A stretch of DNA of 64,000 bases, from assembly GCA_024760905.1 (NCBI GenBank), contig CM045751.1, forward strand, positions 15,539,001 through 15,603,000. The letters are read 5' to 3'. The position numbers and the translations under genes are program-made. The notes beneath the pieces are model-generated. The model was not told where the DNA came from. It ran no database searches and saw only the letters and a program-made list of their open reading frames with translations. This DNA is from Plotosus lineatus. Lineage: Eukaryota; Chordata; Actinopteri; Siluriformes; Plotosidae. Positions 8,505-19,440 of the stretch are shown one piece after another (positions within the stretch are counted from its first letter, which is position 1; each line of letters opens with the position of its first letter).

Positions 8505-10625
8505 TTATTTTTTTTCCTGTTCAGGTGCAGAGTTTACTGCAGCAGATGCAGGACAAGTTCCAGACCATGTCTGACCAGATCATTGGAAGAAATATCCTAC
8601 ATTCATGTTCGAGGATGATAGGGGGTTTTAGATGTGAAGTTTAATCAGTCCTGAACCTTCCACAATGTTAAAAGTAGTTATAAACAATAAGTATGATTGT
8701 TGGATTCCAGTGTCATTTAGACACAAGGATATTTTTAACCATCACACTTGAAGTGTTTTATTTCTCTTACTAAACACCATCTTTATTTACTTATTAAACA
8801 GCAACACGTAATCGTTGTTTGTCCAGCTTATTTATATAAATCAGTGGTTCTTAACCTTGTTGGCGATACTGAACCCCACCAGTTTCATATGCTTATTCAC
8901 CGAACCCTTCTTTAGTGAAAAATAAAATTATTATTTATTTATTTTTTTTCCAAATTCAAGACACAGGTATATGTTTTTATTGGGGCAGCAAAATGAACCG
9001 TGCATTAACGTCACCGTGTTCAAAGAACAAAACCAATACAATGCATGAACCATCACAACTACTTACATTTTTATGTGAGGTGCGCATCGGAGTGTGTGCA
9101 CACGTGTGTGCGTATTTGTTTTATTTACATCTTATGCATTATTTTTGAATGTTTAATTGTTATTATAAGCATTTATTGTACTAAATATGTATTTATTGAT
9201 TTTATATGTACATGTACATGCACGTATATGTCAGTCAGCACAGGGTTGATCCTACTTTGAAAATCATGCAGATAGAACGCCGACTAATATCACGTTCCGT
9301 TATATATGTGAATCCATGTTGTACATATTCGTCCGACCACTTTCTTTTTTTACTCAACATAGTATGGATTAAAACATTAAGAAAGAAATCACATGACGTA
9401 CCATCACAACAGTCACAATTTGACTACTGAGCGCACCAAATTTCCTGCAGCACAGATTGGCCAAGCAATGTAGCGTGATCACCTGCAGCCAGTGATGGCC
9501 AAGCGGGGGAATGTCATCATGAATATGAGTCGGGTGTGTCTTGACCTCTGCCGAACCCCTGAGACTGACTCACCGAACCCCTAGGGTTCGATCGAACCCA
9601 GGTTAGGAACCACTGATATAAATGTTGTGGAGTGTTCAAATTAGAACTTGTTTCATGATATTTGTTACAGCTTGTTGAACCGAGTCCAGGGGCGAAGTGT
9701 GTTTCCAGATGGATGACTATGTTTAAAGTGTGTGGGTTAGGGTTATTTGATGGGTTGAATTAGATCCAGCTCTGCCCCTGGACTTTAGGTTCTGCAGCAG
9801 AGTCTATCCTGATCCCCCCCCCCCCCCCCACACACACACACACACACTCTTTTCAAAGATGAAATACAAATCTCGTTCTTAATCTCTCAGTTTTTACTGG
9901 GGCCGTGGGGATGCTGGAGCCTATTTCAGCTACCACTGAGAAATGACTGGGTGCACCATGAATAGCTTGCCAGACCATCGCAGGTTCAACACTCTCAACC
10001 ATTCAAACTTCACCTTGGGTCAGTTAGCCTGATGTGCATATCTTTTGGATTATGGGTGGAAAACCCAGAGTACCCAGAAGAAATCCATAGAAGAGCTCAT
10101 ACAAACTCCACACAGAAATGGCCTAGGTGTGGGACATGAGCCTGGTACCTTCTGCTGTGAGACCGATGTGTTAACCATTTCACCTCTTTGTTGCCTGAAT
10201 GACAAACCTCACAGCTTTTTATCAAAACATTGCCAAAATTAAAGTATAAGCCCTGGGTTTACCCAACTGCTACAAACCACTGATGCTGGAGCCGTCTTCC
10301 TTGCATAATAAACATTTCCTGACAGAACTTGTTTAAAATTTGCAGGAAAGTCCTGGTTACTATTGAAACATTAACATTAGTAGAAGTGTGTTATAATAAA
10401 TCAAGCAGTGAATTGTAGTGGTCAGAGATGCTGTTCTAGGAAATTTAATCAACACCTGATTGATTGATTGAACGCACTTTAAGATTCTCCTTAATCAGTA
10501 CACTCGATGAGATGAGCACTCGCATCGATGACTTGGAGAAGAACATCTCGGACCTCATGACTCAGGCAGGTGTGGAGGAGTTTGAGGGAGAGAGCAAAAT
10601 CGGGGATGCGTCAGGAACAGCTTGA
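7650..10625 (+). CDS. hsbp1: Heat shock factor binding protein 1 (3 coding exons)
   Basis: The coding exons are 7650-7694, 8525-8591 and 10504-10625. They join to 234 nt, or 77 codons plus stop, against 76 in human HSBP1. The protein reads [15 protein letters not shown] / [22 protein letters not shown] / [31 protein letters not shown] and so on, nearly identical to HSBP1 through the coiled coil. HSBP1 is a small, all-coiled-coil nuclear protein that binds the trimerisation heptads of HSF1 and dampens the heat-shock response. Hydrophobic heptads run from about residue 13 to 60. The last dozen residues differ from mammals, as is usual for this tail. The intron at 695-8524 relative to exon 1 is GT-AG; intron 2 is AT-AC. 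Confidence 0.93.
8525..8591 (+). CDS. hsbp1: HSBP1 coding exon 2
   Basis: It follows a long T tract ending TGTTCAG. It encodes [20 protein letters not shown] and GR plus one base. There is no GT after GGAAGA. The next bases are ATATCCTAC, a U12-type 5' splice site. Confidence 0.92.
8842..9615. mobile_element. Non-autonomous hAT element, copy 1
   Basis: It is flanked by a perfect 8-bp duplication ATATAAAT (8834-8841 and 9616-9623). The ends CAGTGGTTCTTAACCT and AGGTTAGGAACCACTG are inverted. No transposase is encoded; the interior is AT-rich with TG runs. A closely related copy lies at 15384-16191. Confidence 0.92.
9815..9847. repeat. (C)n(CA)n microsatellite
   Basis: A C run followed by a CA tract inside HSBP1 intron 2. 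Confidence 0.85.
9898..10195 (-). repeat. SINE type A, diverged
   Basis: Read on the - strand, the tRNA-like head is at about 10195 (AACCATTTCACCTCTTTGTTGCC on the opposite strand, in part) and the tail is near 9900. It lies in the HSBP1 AT-AC intron. Confidence 0.6.
10504..10625 (+). CDS. hsbp1: HSBP1 terminal coding exon
   Basis: Starting with the last two bases of an Ile codon, it encodes [20 protein letters not shown], then [20 protein letters not shown] and TGA at 10623-10625. The coiled coil is conserved and the C-terminal tail is diverged. Confidence 0.92.
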
Positions 10626-10824
10626 TGAAGGCGAAGAACCACGAATTGAATAAGTGCATGAGGTATCAGTCATACAAGCTATGGTTTTGATGTGTGTGTT
10701 GGGAAGTGCAAGTACTATTTAAAATTTTAAATCTCATTTGAAAGGGAAAGAATGTTTTTTTTTTTTTTTTTGCAAGCAGTCTGACTGGAATATTCTTTTA
10801 CCTCTATTCTTAGTTCCTGTAGAG

Positions 10825-12134
10825 CAGGGGTTCCCAACTGGTGGGGAGTCACGTAGCCTTGTTAGAAGTAGCTTAGGATAACAATATAGTGGTTATATCA
10901 TCCACTGCATGATTCACCGATATGCTCTCACCAGTAAGACTCTTCCTTCCTTTCTGCTGGAAGTGCTTGAATCTGTAATCAAAATTGTAAATTATGTGAA
11001 GACTCAACACTCACCAAATTAAAGAACTATTCAAAGACGTGAATGCCGACCACGAAGTCCTTCTCTTCTACACAGCAGGACGTTGGTCGTCAAAAGGCAA
11101 CGTTAATCATGTCTTTGAAATGAAAAATTAAATAAAGCTTTTCCTGAAGATTCAAAAAAGGCGATATCTTCTCATTCACCTCGAAGATGAAGCCTGGAAT
11201 AAAAGGGTTGTGTACCTGGTGAATATTTTTGACCAGTTGAACAAGCTCAATATGAAGCTTCAAGGAAGGGAAACACATGTTCTTCTTTTTCAAGATAGTC
11301 TTCGGGTCTTTGTTTCCAAACTACAGAACTGACGTTGGAAAACCAATCTTAGAAATAATGCTCTGTTTGAAAAACTTTGTGGAATGATGATTTGAGTCTC
11401 AGGACCAACTGGATCAATTCCTCAAGGATGAGATTATCGAACATCTTCAGTCTCTATAAAAGGAAATCGAGCGTTACTTCCCTGAGCTCGCCCAGGAACA
11501 GGAAGCCCTGGTAAGGAACCCATTTTGTACTGAACTTGATGTATCCAGCATCCCAGATAATATCCGAGATGAATTTCTGGATCTAAGAAATGACTCTTCA
11601 GTTCGTGATCTCCTCAAGGAGAAATCCGTGACTCGGTTCTGGTGCGCTAGGTATCAGTCATACTCCAAAGTTAGCATGACAGCTTTACGTGTCCTTGTTC
11701 CATTTGCTTCTACGTACTTGTGAGAGGCAGGATTTTCCTCTCTTGTTAATATAAAAACAAAGAATAGGAACAGATTGGATGTTGGAGGTGACATCAGACC
11801 GGCTCTAACAAGTGCTCGCCCACGAATTTCAAAGCTTGCTGCTGAAATGCAACATCATGGATCACACTAGCTGGGTTAAATAGCTGTTCAAATCTATGTT
11901 GATGTTAATTTAAGGAATATGTTCTTTCTGTTAATTCAGGTTGGCCCAATGTGATTTAATTTGCTAATAAATAATTACAGGATTCTTAAATATTTTTTAG
12001 ATGTTTCTTTTCCTCTACTTCACAGAAAATGAAAGGAAAATTAAGCTGCTAATAGTAAGCCCTAAATACGGGGTTGCATGGCTTTCAAACTTTTGGGTAA
12101 GGGATCGCGAGTGCCAAAAGGTTGGGAACCCCTG
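10825..12134 (+). pseudogene. hAT element with ZBED5/SCAND3-like transposase relic
   Basis: Ends CAGGGGTTCCCAACTGG and GGTTGGGAACCCCTG are flanked by CTGTAGAG / CCGTAGAG, an 8-bp duplication with one mismatch. Interior frames give FKDVNADHEVLLFYTAGRWS, EDEAWNKRVVYLVNIFDQLN and KLNMKLQGRETHVLLFQDSL. Near the end come LRVLVPFASTYL and EAGFSSLVNIKTKNRNRL, the hAT C-terminal dimerisation region. Several stops and frameshifts, and loss of the N-terminal part, make it non-functional. The family is the hAT group from which ZBED5-like host genes arose. It lies 200 bp after HSBP1. Confidence 0.85.
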
Positions 12135-12362
12135 CCGTAGAGCAATAAAGTGATAACATAATTTAAAATCATCCTCTTACTACCCAGAGAGTACTGAGCT
12201 CTCATTGAAGTAATGATGGAAACAAATTAGTTCCATCGAAGCTATCAGCTTTTATTCATTGAAAACATTGATATGGTTATCTGAATCTGTGCTGCTGCAG
12301 AAAGATCCAATTCCAGGAGATCAAGCAACCAAGATCGGATATGTCTTTGCACATGACACTTG

Positions 12363-13300
12363 CCGTATTTCTCAGGCCACAAGGCGCACCAGGTCATAAG
12401 GCGCAATAGCAACAAACGATGATTGAACGGCCTTTGTCCAGACATAAGGTGCACTGGATTATAAGGCGCATTAAGCGAAACAAAAGTTTGATAAGTCAAA
12501 CTTGATTTAATTCTCAACATTGTTCAGTTGTAACAAGATGAAACAATAAACTCACTTTTTCAGTTCATTCCTCTTCCACAAATCCATCAAGTTCTTCATC
12601 TTCAGTGTCTGAGTTTAACAGTTGCGCGAGTTAGCCATAAAGCCAAGCTCCCTCTTTTTAAATTTTTTTTATTATATATTATAATATTTTATCTATTATT
12701 CCCTTGCGCATGGAGTCAGATCAATCAAGACAGATTAGAAGTCTTTTGGGTCATCACCTAAACTCCTCTTAAGAGACGGCACATTCACCGTAACAAACAT
12801 GACGGCGACCATTAGCAGCGTGAGTATTGTGTTCATTACAGAATGGAGATCATTACTCTTAAGGAGCTGTATCAATGTAACATTAAATTCAAGAAGGTTA
12901 ATCCCAGGTCTCGGGAGGACATCTGTAGCTATGCTTTATCCTGGTGATGAATGTGAGACTGATTAAGCCGCGTCATGAGGGTAGAGACTGAGATTACGTG
13001 AAAAAACAACTCGTGTATTACTCAGCGAGTCACCTGAGTGATAGCAGTAACAAAGGCACATAAGGCATTTGGACATAAAGCCTGGATCCCTTTAACTTAT
13101 GACCTGTTGACACCAATATCTAGCGGTTGGAGCTCTTTGGTTTATCCACCGAAATGATGGTAAGTTCTGAATTAGTTTGCTTCACTTGGGTTTTGACGGT
13201 GTCAGTGAGATGGAATCGTGCGGCTTCACCCACACACCATCAAATTTTTTTTTTGAAGATTAAAGACTTTTAAGTGCGCCTTATGGTCTGAAAAATACGG
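12363..13300. mobile_element. Tigger/pogo-like MITE (CCGTATTT ends)
   Basis: The ends are inverted: CCGTATTTCTCAGGCCACAA at the left and TTATGGTCTGAAAAATACGG at the right. The right flank is TA and the left is TG (decayed TA). On the reverse strand at about 12570-12630 is the short frame LLNSDTEDEELDGFVEEE, which resembles the acidic end of Tigger/pogo transposases. No complete transposase remains. Confidence 0.75.
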
Positions 13301-13919
13301 TATATAAAAGGGAAAAAAGTCCGGGGTCGGGTCGTGGGGGCAGCAGTCGAGGCATTCTTACCAGATGCCCGAGCCACCTCAGCTGGTTCCTCTCGGTGCG
13401 GAGGAGCAGTGGTTCTACACCGAGCTCTACACGGATGGCTGAGCTTCTCACCTTATCTATATGGCAGAGCCCCACTACCTGTCAAAGGAATCTCATTTCA
13501 GCTGCTTATGTCCACAATCTTGTTCTTTAAGTTACTACCCAAAGCTCGTGACCATAGGTGAGGGTTGGAAGTGAGAACTTTGCTTTGTGGCTCAGCTTTG
13601 CCTTCACCGCGACAGACTGCCACAAGCTCCGCTTTACAGAAGAGCTGCAGCGATCTGGCTGTCAGTTTCCCGCTCCATCCTTCCCTCAGTCGTGAACAAG
13701 ACCCCGAGATACTTTAAGTCTTCCACTTGGGGCAGGACCGCATTCCAGACCCAGAGGGTGCATTCCACCCTTTTCCGGCTGAGAACCATGGCCTCAGACT
13801 TGGAGGTGCTGATTCTCATTCCAGCTACTTCACACTCTGCTGCGAATCGCTCCAATGAAAGCTGGAGCTCCTGGATTGATGAAGCCAAAAGCACAGTTTC
13901 ATCTGCAAAAAGCAGAGAC

Positions 13920-14038
13920 TCTCCGCTCCAGCACTGCTGCATTGACTTTCCCGGGTAGGCCGAGGACTATGAGCCCACGATAATTGAAACACACTTTTTT
14001 TTTTTTTTTTTTAAAGTGAGACTTCCCACCACGGTTTG
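13920..14038. repeat. Duplicated LINE segment, copy 1
   Basis: This segment is identical to 14459-14579 apart from the length of its T tract (18 against 20). It interrupts the LINE between its FGD and SLLFADE parts, so it is the inserted copy. Confidence 0.9.
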
Positions 14039-14458
14039 ATGGTCACCAAACCGGAACCCCTAAACGCCTCGGCTGTATCTAGAAATTCTGTCCATAAAAA
14101 ATTTTTGAACAGAATCTGTTAAAAAGGACAGCCTTGGCAGACTCCAACCCTCACCAGAAACGCATTCGACCTGTTGTTACCAATGCAGACCAACCTCTGG
14201 CTCTGGTGATACAGAGACCGAATTGCCCGTAGCAATTGGCCCAGTACACAGAACTTCCGGAGCAACTCCCACAAGTGAGCTTGAAGGACACGTTCAAAAG
14301 TTGTCAATAAATCCACAAAACACATGAGGACAGATTGGGCAAACTCGCATGTCCCCTCCAGGATCCAGGATAGTGTCTAGAGTTGGTCAAGAGTGCTACA
14401 GCCAGGAAAAAAAAACACATTGTTCTCCCTGAATTCGAGGATCAACTATCGATTGGAT

Positions 14459-14579
14459 TCTCCGCTCCAGCACTGCTGCATTGACTTTCCCGGGTAGGCC
14501 GAGGACTATGAGCCCACGATAATTGAAACACACTTTTTTTTTTTTTTTTTTTTAAAGTGAGACTTCCCACCACGGTTTG
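14459..14579. repeat. Duplicated LINE segment, copy 2 (original position)
   Basis: This copy sits in the expected order of the LINE, between the RT fingers and the palm, and includes the region equivalent to PGKVYA.VLERR. Confidence 0.85.
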
Positions 14580-15383
14580 CCAATCCAGAGGTACGGCCCT
14601 TGAGGACCACGCGATGTTGCAGAGATGTGTCAACCAAGACAGTGCTACAACATCCAGAGGCCTGAGATATTCAAGGCAAATCTGATCCACTCCTGGAGCC
14701 CGTCCACCGAGGAGCTTTTGGACTACCTCAAGACCTCAGTTCCAGTGATGGGTGGACCCCCACCCAAAGCCCCTTGGATCCTCTTCCTCCACAGAGGTGG
14801 GATTTGGTGGGATTCAAGAGGTCCTCTATGTATTTTTCCACCTCCAGACAACCTCCCCAGACGATGCGAGCAGTTCCCCAGTTGGACTGTAAACAGTATT
14901 TGTGGAGAACTGCTTCCCCCTCCTAGATGTCAGATGGTAGTCCAGAACCATTTTGAGGCCAAGCCATAATCGTTTTCCAGGCCCTCACCGAACTCCTCCC
15001 ACACCCAAGATTTTGCATTGGTGACAGCTTGGGCTGCAGCACGGTTGGTCTGCCAGTATCTGTCTGCTTCCTCGGGAGTCCCACAGGCCTTTTTCAGCTT
15101 AATGTCCCCCTTCACCGTAGGTGTACACCACCAGGTTCAGGGGTTACCGCCACGACAGGCACAGCTGACCTTCTGGGAAGAGTTATAGGCTGCCACCTCA
15201 ACAATGGGGCACAAAACGTAGCCCATTCAGGTTCCACGTCATCCGCCAAACGTTCACAGGAGACCCTAACTACTCACTTGGGCTGGCCAGGTCTGGAGGG
15301 TGGACCCCACCATTGTAGCCAGATCACCACCAGGTGGCAATCGCTTGACAGCTCAGCTCCCCTCTTCATCCTATCATCTAGAA

Positions 15384-16191
15384 CAGTGGTTCTTAACCTT
15401 GTTGGCGGTACTGAACCCCACCAGTTTCATATGCTTATTCACTGAACCCTCCTTTATTGAAAAATAAAATATATGATTTTTTTTTTTTTTTTTCAAATTC
15501 AAGACACAGGTATGTTTTTACCGGGGCATCAAAATGAAATGTGCATTAACATTACTGTGTTCAAAGAACAAAACCAATACAATGCATGAACTCCCCCATT
15601 ACAACTACAGTACGTACTGACATTTTTCTGAGGTGTGCATCTGAGTGCGTGCACGGGCATCTGTGTGTGCGCGCGTGTCTGTATGTATGTGTGTATTTGT
15701 TTTATTTACATCTTATGCATTATTTTTGAATGTTTAATCGTTATTATTCAATACCATAAATGCTTCTATGTATTTATTGATATTATATACACACATACAT
15801 GTACGTATACGTCAATCAGCGGGGGTTGATCCTACTTCGCAAATCATGCAGATCGGACGATGACTAGCATCACGTTCCATTATATATGTGAATCCATGTT
15901 GTACATATTCATCCGACCACTTTCTTTTTTTGCTCAACATAGTATGGATTAAAACTTTAAGAAAGAAATCACATACCAACACAACAGTCACAAGTCAACT
16001 ACTGAGTGCGCCAAATTTCCTGCAGCACAGATTGGCCAAGCAATGTAGCGTGATCACCTGCAGCCAGTGATGGCCAAGCGGGGCGTGTCGTCATGAATAT
16101 GAGTCGGGTGTGTGGCTTGACCTCCACCGAACCCCTGAGACTGACTCACCGAACCCCGAGGGTTCGATTGAACCCAGGTTAAGAACCATTG
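15384..16191. mobile_element. Non-autonomous hAT element, copy 2, nested in LINE
   Basis: Same family as 8842-9615. It has ends CAGTGGTTCTTAACC and GGTTAAGAACCATTG with flanks ATCTAGAA / GTCTAGAA (8 bp, one mismatch). It splits the endonuclease part of the LINE from the RT part, so it inserted after the LINE. Confidence 0.9.
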
Positions 16192-17516
16192 GTCTAGAAT
16201 ATGGGGCTGCAAGTCCGGTGACATCACTAAATTGATCATTGAACTGCGGCCTACGGTGTCCTGGTGCCAAGCGCCCTTATGTTCGAACATGGTGGTTGTG
16301 ATTGACAAACTCTGACGAGCACAGATGTCAGACAACGAAACATTATTCGGCTTCAAATTGGAGAAGCCATACTGACCAATCACACCCTTCCAGATCACAC
16401 TATCGTTGCCCACATGGGCATTGAAGTCTCCCAGGACAACGAGTAAGTCTCCAGCGGGAGCATTCTCCAACAAACCCCTAAAGATTCCAAGAAGGGTGGG
16501 TACGCTGGACTTTCATGAGGTGCATAAGCACAAACAACAGTCAGGACCTGTTCCCCCACCCAAAGGTGGAGGGAAAGCTACCCTTTCATCGACTGGGGAG
16601 TGCCCCAAAGTGTGGGCACGAGACGGGGAAACAAGGATGCCCACACTGGCTCGCCGCCTCTCCCCATGAGCAAGTCTTGAATGGAATAAGGTCCAGCCCC
16701 TCTGAAGATGAGTGGTTCCAGAACCCAAGCCATGCGTTGAGGTGAGTCCGACTATATGTAGTCTGTATGTTTCCACCCCATGCACCAGCTCAGGCTCCTT
16801 CCCCGCCAGTGGCATTCCATGTCCCAAGAGTCCGAGTCAGTCACCGAAGATTGGTCTGACCGAACCCATGCCTTTGGCTGCCACTCAACTCGCATTGCAC
16901 CCGCTCCCATGGGTGGTAGGCCCATGGGAGGGCAGACTCATGTCTTCTTTTCGGGCTGAACCCGGCCAGGCTCCATCAGGCGTTCTCCTTCGAGGCCCCC
17001 CCCCCCCCCCCCCCCAGACCTGGCTTCAGGAGCGGACCCTGTTGACCTGCATCTGGGCAAGGGAGGCCATGTCCTTTTACGTTTTTCCAATAAGAGTGTT
17101 TGAAATGCGCTTAGTCTGGACCTTCACTTAGGACCTTTTTGTCTTGGGTGACCCTACCAGGGACTGAATGCCTCTGACAACATGGCTCCCATATGCCTCC
17201 AGCACAATAAGGTGACGATTCAAGCAGGAGAAAATCATTTTAAAGACACTTTTAAATATCAAACTTTAAGGGGTAATGAGCATAAAATGTGGGACGTTTT
17301 AAAATAAATAATAATTTTTAGCAAGTCTGAGACTGGTAAGATTCAAGTGCAGGAGGAGTTAAAGCAGGTCTAACTCTGCCTCTGGATTTCTGACTCCACC
17401 CCTTGTATGTGACCATTTCTGAAGTGTAACTTGACAGGTTTGTATTGGTGGAAGTTTAATCGACAAAATGCAACCTTTTAAAATCTTCCTTTTTTTTTTT
17501 TTAAATGAATGAAAAA

Positions 17517-17840
17517 TCGAAATGGCCCAGTGGTAAGATGCTGGATTACTGATTCCGAGGTCGGGGGTTCCAGTCCCAATGTCAACAGTTGTCACTGCTG
17601 TTCCTCCAGTGTATCGAACTGTTATCAAATGCCAGCTATGTCTCTTACTGTTTGTGGTGAGAGGCTGTAAAAGAACCATTACTGACTTGTCAAGAGTAGC
17701 TGCATGTTAGCCGCTAGTGTGTTTCTGCCCTGCGGTGGCTTGTCCAGGTTGTAATCTGCCTTGCCTAGAGTTGACTGAGATGAGAGCCAGTCTCCCTGTG
17801 ACTAATTAGGATTAAGCGGTTCAGAAAATGAATGAATGAA
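17517..17840 (+). repeat. SINE type B head with type-A tail
   Basis: Type B head (GGTCGGGGGTTCCAGTCCC) and body (TAAAAGAACCATTACTGAC), followed by the type A tail (CCTGCGGTGGCTTGTCC ... ATTAGGATTAAGCGGTTCAG). Confidence 0.75.
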
Positions 17841-17845
17841 AATAG

Positions 17846-19182
17846 AAATACTGTAGTATAGCAAGCTTTTTCAGAATGTGTGGTTTGCTTTTTTTGTAGT
17901 TATTTATTTTAATTAAGTGAAGGCTGCTGCTTATAAAAACATTTTTTGTTAATGACCATCTCTCACTATTACAGTGTATGCCGTTTGGTACTGGAAGAAT
18001 TCCATTTCGGGGATTGTCCTGCGATCTGTAGCCCTGTGGTCAAATGCGACTGTGATGTGTGGCGTCATGGATGTTACTGTCTGGCCCCCCCCAATGTTGA
18101 CTATTTGTAATGGCGATTATTTCTTTCTTCATGTTTCTTGTTTAAATCCACGCTGCATAAATACATCCTACCTACTGAACTTTACAGCAACAGCAAAACA
18201 TGAACATCAGAAGAACATCAATTAACTTTATTAAACACCTGATGTACTGTGAACTTACACTCCAATTTCCAGCTAATTTCTTGGTGCTGTTTATGAGAAT
18301 TTTTGCAAAGACTCCTGGAGAAGAGTTGAAAAGACTAATGTCCAGTGTGATTACTGCATCTCAAATGAAAGCATGCTTTTATACAACACAGAAGCTAAGT
18401 GTTTAACTGAAACCTGAGTTAAAATGTTCTCGTTATAGCTGTTTGATTCGGTGTCGGTGTTAATTCGTATCCTATAAAATGTTTGACTTGGTGTTTAGCT
18501 GTTGCTTAAAAGCTGTAGCCTAAGTAATTATACATATATGACATAACTCTAATGAATTAGCATGAACTTTTAATCAATATATTTATTTAAGGTTTTTGTT
18601 TTAAAGCTACTGAAATCTCAGGCTGTCTTTAAATATAACATCGCCATGACCTTTATTTTTCCTTTTTTAAATATTGGTTTCATCCTAAAAATGCTTTAAA
18701 TTCACTTTAATCATTGATCAGGAGGCCATGGTGCGATTAAGATGTTATTTTTCTTCACTGCATAGGTTTATAGTAGCCAACATCCAGTATATAACCCATA
18801 TCCCATCATAACACACTGCTAAAAAAAAGTTGGGGTGAGGTTTGTTACATTTTCAGTGCAGACAAAAATAAAGTTGAGAATTTTCAAAACCAGTTAAACA
18901 GATTTTATTACTCTTCAAAAAAGGGTTTTCTGGTTGGTCATGTCAATGTGCATATCCTGTAAAAGGTTATCTCACAGAGCTCTTAATTATCAAACAAGTC
19001 CCTTTTTATTATTCATATATAAGAGTAAACCTTTTACTCTCAACAGTCTTTAGTTAGAGTTGTGAGGAATTAATAAAAATAAAAACATAAAATGTTGGTG
19101 CTCTATAGTAGTAGTCGTAGTAGTAGTAGTAAGAATTTAAAATAAGTATTTTGTAGGAAAACGTAAAATTCTCTGCTTGTGC
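17846..19182. other. Intergenic, no recognised gene
   Basis: AT-rich. Short frames at 17974-18406 have no family I recognise. An AG acceptor-like site precedes the first of them (TATTACAG at about 17967), but no donor and no homologous protein supports an exon. Confidence 0.4.
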
Positions 19183-19440
19183 CAAGTATATGTGACGCGC
19201 TCCCTCCCCAATGTAGGCGGTGTCGCAACTGACACCGGAGCTTTTGAGACAAAACGCGGCTTATCCGGACTTCCGATCTTTCAAGCAAGCAAGTGAATGT
19301 TGAGTACTAAACAAGTATTCAAAGTTCAAAGCGCACTTACTTACATGAAAGATCGGAAGTCCGAATAAGCCGCGTTTTTTGTCTCAAAAGCTCCGGTGTC
19401 AGTTGCGACACCGCCTACATTCAGTGGAGCGTGTCACATA
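19183..19440. repeat. Long perfect-type palindrome (foldback element)
   Basis: Two arms of about 100-115 bp face each other around a loop of roughly 35 bp. The left arm contains GGCGGTGTCGCAACTGACAC and GGAGCTTTTGAGACAAAACG; the right arm contains their reverse complements. The only notable differences are short length changes in the A/T run. The arms and loop share segments (GAGTACTAAACAAGTA, CGGAAGTCCG, AGCGCTCC-like) with the interiors of the Tigger relics at 36.2 and 54.7 kb. Confidence 0.9.

Larger units (their letters stand above)
8592..10503 (+). other. U12-type AT-AC intron of HSBP1
   Basis: The 5' end is ATATCCTAC (U12 consensus ATATCCTTT). The 3' region has the branch-site match TCCTTAAT at 10488-10495 and the intron ends AC at 10502-10503, about 9 nt after the presumed branch A. 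Only this choice joins GR to [14 protein letters not shown] in frame, so the boundaries are forced by the protein. The 1.9-kb intron contains a hAT element and a SINE. Confidence 0.88.
13305..17225 (-). mobile_element. Long LINE copy with endonuclease and reverse transcriptase remains
   Basis: Reading from 17225 down: an upstream ORF region; the apurinic endonuclease (GDFNAHVGNDSVIWKGVIG, then TMFEHKGAWHQDT) at about 16470-16200; ACGTPEEADRYWQTNRAAAQ near 15100; RT fingers (EYLRPLDVVALSWLTHLCNI) near 14680; palm pieces (FVDLLTTFERV, VRVGVCQGCP) near 14300; the catalytic box as SLLFADETVLLAS (usual FADD changed to FADE) near 13920; and the C-terminal SAIRVELGVEPLLLRTERNQ near 13430. Multiple breaks make it inactive. 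A hAT element is nested within it and one RT segment is duplicated. Confidence 0.85.

Noticed and set aside
17974..18406. Putative exon after an AG at about 17970
   Set aside because: The translation matches no family I know, it lacks a convincing donor, and it contains a C run typical of non-coding DNA.
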